Shown piece by piece: positions 13,790 through 18,091 of a DNA stretch of 18,091 nt; position 1 is the stretch's first letter, and each line of letters starts with the position of its first letter. A model generated the notes under the pieces. It worked only from the letters and a program-made list of their open reading frames with translations. It made no database searches and had not been told where the DNA came from. The DNA lies in contig UQRU01000039.1 of the NCBI GenBank assembly GCA_900543475.1, positions 1 to 18,091 of the forward strand, given 5' to 3'. A program made the position numbers and the translations under genes. This DNA comes from an uncultured Eubacteriales bacterium (GTDB taxonomy: Bacteria > Bacillota > Clostridia > Christensenellales > CAG-138).

Positions 13790-15070
13790 ATGATCCTGAC
13801 GAACGCGCAGCAGGCGCTGCTGGACGGCGCCCAGGGCGAAACCATGGCCAAGGTGGTAAAGACCCTGGTCCTATATGGGGAAGCCTTTGGGGCGGAGCGG
13901 ATGGTGCCCATCACCAGCCAATACGGCCATACGGTCATCAGCTTTGGCATTGGGGTGATGAAGCCGGTGTACGAGCTGTACGATACCCTGTTGCAGGCAG
14001 GGGCTGTGAGCAAGCAGCCTTTTTCCGCTGACCCACGGCCCTTGGATAAAAACATCCCTTCCTCCTTCCTGCAAGACCTGGTATTCAAGGTCATGTACAG
14101 CCAGCAGGAGCGTTATGAAGCCCAGCTGGCCAAGCTGGGCCTCATGGGGGAGGACGCCTTTACCTGCGCCTGCTATCTGCCGGAGGCCGGCAACGTGCCC
14201 AAACGGGGCGACGTCCTATCCTGGGCGGAATCCTCGGCGGTGGTGTATGCCAACAGCGTCCTGGGCGCCCGGTGCAACCGGAATTCCGGCATCATCGAGC
14301 TGATGGGCTCCATGGCGGGCTTTGTGCCGGAATTCGGCCTGCTCACCCACGAAGGCCGCCGGGCGGACTGGATCGTGGAGGTAAGGACCAGCGCCCTGCC
14401 CGATGCCCAACTCCTGGGCTCCGCCGTGGGCATGAAGGTGCTGGAACAGGTGCCCTATGTGCGGGGATTGGACCAGTGGCTGGGCGGGGAGCTGAACGAA
14501 CGGGCCTGCGCCTATCTCAAGGACTTTGGCGCCGCCTGCGCCTCCAACGGCTCCGTGGGCCTCTACCATATCGAGAACCTGACCCCCGAGGCCCGGGAGC
14601 AGGGGGCCGACCTGATCCGGCCGGACGCGCCGGTCTACGTGGTGGACGATCAGGAGCTGGCCCGGGTGCGGGCCAGCTATCCCTGCATTTGGAAGGACCT
14701 GGACGCCAAACCGAAGCTCTGCTTCATGGGTTGTCCCCATATGACCCTACAGCAGCTTAAGGACTGGACGGTCAAGCTGGAGGACGCCCTGGCGGCCGCA
14801 GGCAACAGCCGGGTGGTCGTCCCCACGGTATTCACCTCCGCGCCTGGGGTCATCCGTGCCTTCCGGCAGACCGAATACGCCCCTCGGCTGGAAAAGACCG
14901 GGGTCATCCTCAGCTACATCTGTCCCCTGATGTACATGAACAATCCCCTGTCCAAGAAGATGCCGGTGATCACCTCCTCCAACAAGCTGCGCACCTATTC
15001 CAGCGCCCGCTATTATTCCGACGCCGAGATCCTGGACAAGATCACCAAGGAGGGAAATTCCCATGTCTAA
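13790..15070 (+). CDS. Aconitase X large (catalytic) subunit, DUF521
   Basis: 426-residue aconitase X catalytic protein. Characterised members are cis-3-hydroxy-L-proline dehydratase in bacteria and mevalonate-5-phosphate dehydratase in archaea; both remove water using an iron-sulfur cluster. Family motifs seen are ANSVLGARCNRNSG (154-167), the LLTHEGR block near 184 and FMGCPHMTLQQL (312-323). Candidate cluster cysteines are Cys162, Cys315 in GCPH and Cys378 in SYICPL. The start is the ATG at 13790, six bases after GGGGAGG; an in-frame TTG at 13784 is too close to that site. The last codons overlap the small subunit by eight bases, which implies coupled translation. The substrate is not settled by sequence; the flavin reductase downstream argues for a product with a C=C or C=N bond. 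Confidence 0.9.
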   Translation: MILTNAQQALLDGAQGETMAKVVKTLVLYGEAFGAERMVPITSQYGHTVISFGIGVMKPVYELYDTLLQAGAVSKQPFSADPRPLDKNIPSSFLQDLVFKVMYSQQERYEAQLAKLGLMGEDAFTCACYLPEAGNVPKRGDVLSWAESSAVVYANSVLGARCNRNSGIIELMGSMAGFVPEFGLLTHEGRRADWIVEVRTSALPDAQLLGSAVGMKVLEQVPYVRGLDQWLGGELNERACAYLKDFGAACASNGSVGLYHIENLTPEAREQGADLIRPDAPVYVVDDQELARVRASYPCIWKDLDAKPKLCFMGCPHMTLQQLKDWTVKLEDALAAAGNSRVVVPTVFTSAPGVIRAFRQTEYAPRLEKTGVILSYICPLMYMNNPLSKKMPVITSSNKLRTYSSARYYSDAEILDKITKEGNSHV

Positions 15071-15506
15071 AACCTTCAAAGGCCGTCCCGTGACCCCTGG
15101 CGCCGTCCAGGCGGAGGCCCTGGTCTCCCACGGCGGGTTCAACACCCTGGCCAGCTATCAGATGGCCCTCATGTTTGGGGATAAGCAGGTAAAATGCGGC
15201 GACCAGAACAACCCGGACCTTTACAAAAAGCCCATGCTGGGCAAAGCCCTCTGCCTGCCGGAAACCATCGGCTCCACCACCGGCGGCATGGTGCTCTACA
15301 CGGCCTGCGCCATGGGCAAGCAGCCTGCATGTATGCTCTTTTCCAAGCCCATCGATTCCCTGGCCGCTTCCGGCGCCATCCTGGCTGCCGTCTGGACAGA
15401 GGCCAAAATGCCGGTGGTGGATAGCTTAGGGGAGGAATTCCTCGCCTATGTCCAAGACGGCATGACCCTATCCGTGGCCGAGGACGGCACGGTTACAATC
15501 GACTAA
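15063..15506 (+). CDS. Aconitase X small (swivelling) subunit, DUF126
   Basis: 147 residues matching the DUF126 swivelling domain that closes over the active site of aconitase X. The conserved PETIGSTTGGMVLY (residues 62-75) corresponds to the family's GS loop, and GAILAAVWTEAKMPVVDSLG is the typical C-terminal block. In some species the two parts are fused; here they are separate genes overlapping by eight bases, so the subunits should be made in equal amounts. The flavoenzyme starts 18 bases later. Confidence 0.9.
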   Translation: MSKTFKGRPVTPGAVQAEALVSHGGFNTLASYQMALMFGDKQVKCGDQNNPDLYKKPMLGKALCLPETIGSTTGGMVLYTACAMGKQPACMLFSKPIDSLAASGAILAAVWTEAKMPVVDSLGEEFLAYVQDGMTLSVAEDGTVTID

Positions 15507-15524
15507 GGAAAGGCGGTATTGTTG

Positions 15525-17582
15525 ATGAAACAAGCGTATCAGCCACTGTTTACCCCCTGGAAGATCGGCAAGGTGGAGATCAAAAACCGCATTGTCATGT
15601 GTTCCATGGGGGGCACCTCCATCTTCGGCTGGATGGAGCCCAACCATTTTGACCGGGAGGCGGCCAACTTCCTATTGGAGCGGGCCAAGAACAACGTGGG
15701 GCTTTTGCTCCCCGGCATCGCCCCCATCCGGGACCCCATGGGCGGCCGCTGGCTCTATCAGAACCCGGCCAAGTTCAAGGCCCTCAAAGCCTTTATGGAG
15801 GAATTTCATAAGACCGGGGCCAAGCTGTTCATCCAGCTGACCGCCGGCTTCGGCCGGGCCATGGCGGTGAACGACATCATGGTAAAGATGGCCAAAAACA
15901 AGGCGCTGGGGTTCCTGGGCAAGCCCATCTTCGATATGGACTTCATCCTGGCTTCCGCCTCCGCCACCCCCAACCGCTGGGCGGACGGGGTATATTCCCG
16001 GCCCTTTACCGTGGCGGAGATCCAGCAGATCGTCGAAGCCTTTGCCAAAACCGCCAAGCTGTGCCAGGAGGCCGGGGTGGACGGCATTGAGGTCCACGCG
16101 GTGCATGAAGGCTATACCCTGGACCAATTCGCCCTCAAATACACCAACCAGCGCACCGACCACTACGGCGGCTCCCTGGAAAACCGCTACCGGTTTGCCG
16201 CCGAGATCGTCCAGGCCATCAAACGGGATTGCGGGCAGGATTTCCCGGTCTCCCTGCGCTACAGCGTGGTTTCCAAGACCAAGGGCTTCCGCCAAGGCGC
16301 CCTGCCCCAGGAGACCGACTATGTGGAGGTAGGCCGGGATATGGAGGAATCCAAAATCGCAGCCAAGTTCCTCCAAGACGCGGGCTATGATATGCTCAAC
16401 TGCGACAACGGCACCTATGACGCCTGGTATTGGGCCCATCCCCCGGCCTATATGCCCTTAAACTGCAACCTGGACTATGTGGCCCAGCTCAAGGGCGTGG
16501 TGGACATCCCCCTGGTATGCGCGGGCCGCATGTGCCCCGAGGAAGGGGCTGCGGCCATCCAGGCCGGCCGCATCGACGCCATGGGCGTGGCCCGCCAGTT
16601 CCTTACGGATCCCGAATGGGTCACCAAGATGCTGGAGGATCGGGAGGAGGACATCAAGCCCTGCATCTGCTGCCACAATGCCTGCTTCACCATGGCCCAC
16701 TACGAGGGGGTGGCCAACGACCAGGATCTGATGGACGCCCTGCACATGGCCCGTTGCGCCCTCAACCCCCGCACCATGCAGAGCAAAAAGTATAAACTGG
16801 AAAAGGCTGCCGTCCCCAAAAAGGTGGCGGTGATCGGCGGCGGCGTGGGCGGTATGGAATCCGCCCTGGTGCTGGCCCAGCGGGGCCATCAGGTGACCCT
16901 GTATGAAAAGTCCGGCCGGCTGGGGGGCGTATTCGTCCAGGCGGCAGCCCCCTCCTATAAGGAAAAAGACCGGGAACTGATCCAATGGTATTGCCGGGAG
17001 ATCGATAAGCAGCCCAACATCGCCGTCAAGCTGAACACCCCGGTGGAAAGCCTGGACGCCCTCCAGGCGGACGCGGTGATCGTGGCCACGGGGGCAACCC
17101 CCAAAAAGCCCCCCATCCCCGGCCTGGAGCACGCCCTGGAAGCCACGGATTTCCTGGCCGGCGCGCCGGTGGGCGACCGGGTGGTGATCCTGGGCGGCGG
17201 CCTTACCGGCTGCGAGATCGCCTACGAGCTGCTGCTTCAGGGCAAGCATCCCACCATTGTGGAGATGAAAAACGACCTGATCGCCGCCAAGGGCGTTTGC
17301 CTGGCCAACAGTTCCTACCTAAGGGAGGCCCTGGCCCTATACCAGGCCCCCGTCCACCTGAACACCACCATCCAGGAGATCCGGCCGGAGGGCGTCACCG
17401 CCAGGGACCAAACCGGCAAAACCTTCGAGATCCCCTGCGACAGCGTGATCGTCTCCGTGGGCTATGACCCCAAGCCCCGCTTCCCCGCCTCCCGCAAAGT
17501 GCATCTGGTAGGGGACGCCAAGTCCGTGGGCAACCTGCGCACGGTGATCTGGCGGGCCTGGGACGTGTGCATGAAGATCTGA
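15525..17582 (+). CDS. Old Yellow Enzyme family NADH:flavin oxidoreductase / 2-enoate reductase
   Basis: 685 residues, the usual length for the 2,4-dienoyl-CoA reductase, enoate reductase and BaiCD/BaiH group. Residues 5-375 are the FMN-binding barrel, with HAVHEGYTLDQF (191-202) and NQRTDHYGGSLENRYRF. A [4Fe-4S] site follows: Cys380, Cys383 and Cys387 in CICCHNAC, with Cys411 in ARCALNP as the fourth ligand. Residues 434-685 hold an FAD site (VIGGGVGGMES) and an NAD(P)H site (VILGGGLTGCE), ending with VGDAKSVGNLRTVIWRAWD. The enzyme reduces an activated C=C bond with NAD(P)H. The ATG at 15525 is chosen over a TTG at 15519 because AAGGCGG lies eight bases before it. Co-transcription with aconitase X suggests it reduces the dehydration product. 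Confidence 0.9.
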   Translation: MKQAYQPLFTPWKIGKVEIKNRIVMCSMGGTSIFGWMEPNHFDREAANFLLERAKNNVGLLLPGIAPIRDPMGGRWLYQNPAKFKALKAFMEEFHKTGAKLFIQLTAGFGRAMAVNDIMVKMAKNKALGFLGKPIFDMDFILASASATPNRWADGVYSRPFTVAEIQQIVEAFAKTAKLCQEAGVDGIEVHAVHEGYTLDQFALKYTNQRTDHYGGSLENRYRFAAEIVQAIKRDCGQDFPVSLRYSVVSKTKGFRQGALPQETDYVEVGRDMEESKIAAKFLQDAGYDMLNCDNGTYDAWYWAHPPAYMPLNCNLDYVAQLKGVVDIPLVCAGRMCPEEGAAAIQAGRIDAMGVARQFLTDPEWVTKMLEDREEDIKPCICCHNACFTMAHYEGVANDQDLMDALHMARCALNPRTMQSKKYKLEKAAVPKKVAVIGGGVGGMESALVLAQRGHQVTLYEKSGRLGGVFVQAAAPSYKEKDRELIQWYCREIDKQPNIAVKLNTPVESLDALQADAVIVATGATPKKPPIPGLEHALEATDFLAGAPVGDRVVILGGGLTGCEIAYELLLQGKHPTIVEMKNDLIAAKGVCLANSSYLREALALYQAPVHLNTTIQEIRPEGVTARDQTGKTFEIPCDSVIVSVGYDPKPRFPASRKVHLVGDAKSVGNLRTVIWRAWDVCMKI

Positions 17583-17584
17583 CC

Positions 17585-17635
17585 GTGCTGCGCGCACGGC
17601 GGTGCTGCGCGCACGGCGGTGCTGCGCGCACGGCG
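17585..17635. repeat. Three perfect tandem copies of a 17-base repeat
   Basis: GTGCTGCGCGCACGGCG occurs at 17585-17601, 17602-17618 and 17619-17635 without a mismatch, starting two bases after the reductase stop codon. Each copy can fold (CCGTGC-TGCGC-GCACGG for the first). Confidence 0.95.
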
Positions 17636-17698
17636 ACAGTCGCGCCCCAAGGGCAGTGGCCGCCCCAGGGCGGCCGCCCGCGGCCATCCTCTCCCGCC

Positions 17699-17730
17699 GC
17701 CGCTGCCCGTAGGCCGTGGGCAGCGGCTTT
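17699..17730 (+). terminator. Terminator-like hairpin after the aconitase X operon
   Basis: GCCGCTGCCC (17699-17708) pairs perfectly with GGGCAGCGGC (17718-17727); the loop is nine bases and only TTT follows. A strong stem with a weak U-tract, 117 bases after the stop codon. Confidence 0.5.
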
Positions 17731-17793
17731 GCCCCACGGTGCGGGCCCGGGCCGCGTCCCGTCCTGCCGGCCTTCCCTGCCGCCCGGCCATTT

Positions 17794-17870
17794 GGGGGCG
17801 GCGGCGGAAGCGCCGGGGCCCCCGGGGGGGCGGCGGCGGAAGCGCCGGGGCCCCCGGGGGGGGCGGCGGC
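17794..17870. repeat. GC-rich tandem repeat, period about 32 bases
   Basis: A unit of a G-run, CGGCGGCGGAAGCGCC, then GGGGCCCCC occurs at 17794-17823 and again at 17824-17855, with a third diverged start at about 17856. The spacing of the CGGCGG core is 32 then 33 bases. Units include GGCG-GAAG-CGCC hairpins and long G-runs. Confidence 0.85.
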
Positions 17871-17956
17871 TGGGCGCGAAGCGCCCTGAAAGCCAGGGCC
17901 GGGGCCGAAGGCCCCTGGCTGCATTTGTCAAGCAAAAGTAGACACAGAAAAGTAAT

Positions 17957-18091
17957 TTAGGAGAAGCCCCGTTCAGTCCTGTACTGAACGGGGCTTTTGT
18001 AGGCCAAGGCAGCGGCAGGACGATCATTATTGAAGAATTGAACATAGGCATCCAAGAGAGCAGGAACATTGTCGGTGTGGGCTAAACCGAA
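17957..18091 (-). CDS. IS3-family transposase (OrfB), C-terminal 44 residues
   Basis: The frame enters from the right edge and ends at TAA (17957-17959). The visible 44 residues include LLDAYVQFFNNDRP and YKSPVQYRTERG, matching the end of the rve integrase domain of IS3/IS150-type transposases (consensus Y.xxYNxxRP....L...SPxxYR). The catalytic DDE residues lie mainly outside the window. The sequence encoding PVQYRTERG also forms a 14-base-pair hairpin. Confidence 0.85.
   Translation of the reverse strand, partial: FGLAHTDNVPALLDAYVQFFNNDRPAAALAYKSPVQYRTERGFS
17964..17999 (+). terminator. Strong hairpin inside the transposase 3' end
   Basis: Arms 17964-17977 and 17983-17996 pair perfectly over 14 bases with a five-base loop (CCTGT). 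On the plus strand it is followed by TTTG, giving a TTTT run with the last paired base. It could stop plus-strand transcription entering the IS from the aconitase X operon. Confidence 0.6.

Larger units (their letters stand above)
17583..17925. other. GC-extreme spacer between the enoate reductase and the IS element
   Basis: About 340 bases, almost wholly G and C, without a credible gene. Open frames through it encode only low-complexity Pro/Arg/Ala sequence. It contains two tandem-repeat sets (17585-17635 and 17794-17870), a terminator-like hairpin (17699-17730), and a further stem near 17891-17920 with GGGGCC/GGCCCC around a GAA loop. Confidence 0.75.
17926..18091 (-). mobile_element. One end of an IS3-family insertion sequence
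   Basis: The minus-strand transposase tail ends at 17957 and is followed by a short non-coding end. The probable outer tip is TGTCAAGCAAAAGTAGACAC starting at 17926, which begins TG as many IS3 ends do. The rest of the element, its other inverted repeat and the target duplication lie beyond the right edge. The drop in GC at 17926 supports the boundary. Confidence 0.65.

Noticed and set aside
17585..17870. Tandem repeats considered as a CRISPR array
   Set aside because: The copies are directly adjacent with no variable spacers, and no cas gene is present.
17337..18069. Several overlapping frames through the GC-rich spacer encoding Pro/Arg-rich proteins
   Set aside because: They arise from the GC repeats, are low in complexity, cross the reductase end and the IS boundary, and lack ribosome sites.

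Overview
The window looks like a piece of a GC-rich Firmicutes chromosome, probably a gut-type member of the Clostridia. The reasons are strong AGGAGG-type ribosome binding sites, a Lac-family phosphotransferase system (PTS) with an HPr that keeps both His15 and Ser46, a DeoR-type sugar regulator, TTGACA/TATAAT-type promoters in AT-rich gaps, and a clostridial-type enoate reductase. The exact genus cannot be read from the sequence.

Layout. (1) Positions 1-921, minus strand: 5' part of a secreted or surface protein, running off the left edge. (2) 1085-2834, minus: an alpha/beta hydrolase and an aldo/keto reductase, each with its own promoter candidate. (3) 2907-12403, minus: an eleven-gene operon. 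In transcription order it encodes a SIS sugar-phosphate isomerase/deglycase-like protein, two paralogous amidohydrolase-fold proteins, a second SIS protein, PTS IIC, IIB and IIA, HPr, enzyme I, a HAD sugar phosphatase and NagB. (4) 12404-12780: AT-rich divergent promoter region with a perfect TTGACA-17-TATAAT promoter for the operon. (5) 12781-13584, plus: the DeoR-family regulator. (6) 13790-17582, plus: a second operon with both aconitase X subunits and an Old Yellow Enzyme/enoate reductase. (7) 17583-17925: GC-extreme spacer with two sets of tandem repeats. (8) 17926 to the right edge: one end of an IS3-type insertion sequence.

How the genes may work together. The main operon carries a self-contained PTS, including its own HPr and enzyme I. 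It would import and phosphorylate a sugar; the SIS proteins, amidohydrolase pair and NagB would then release amine or ammonia and feed fructose-6-phosphate to glycolysis. No phospho-glycosidase is encoded, so a simple disaccharide such as chitobiose or lactose is not the obvious substrate. An amino-sugar conjugate is a better guess, but this is inference. Of the two amidohydrolase paralogs, one keeps four of five expected metal ligands and the other has lost all of them. The second operon reads as a dehydrate-then-reduce module: aconitase X removes water from a hydroxy acid or hydroxyproline-like compound and the flavoenzyme reduces the resulting double bond. Intercistronic hairpins and an internal promoter flanked by an inverted repeat suggest fine control of the PTS gene ratios.
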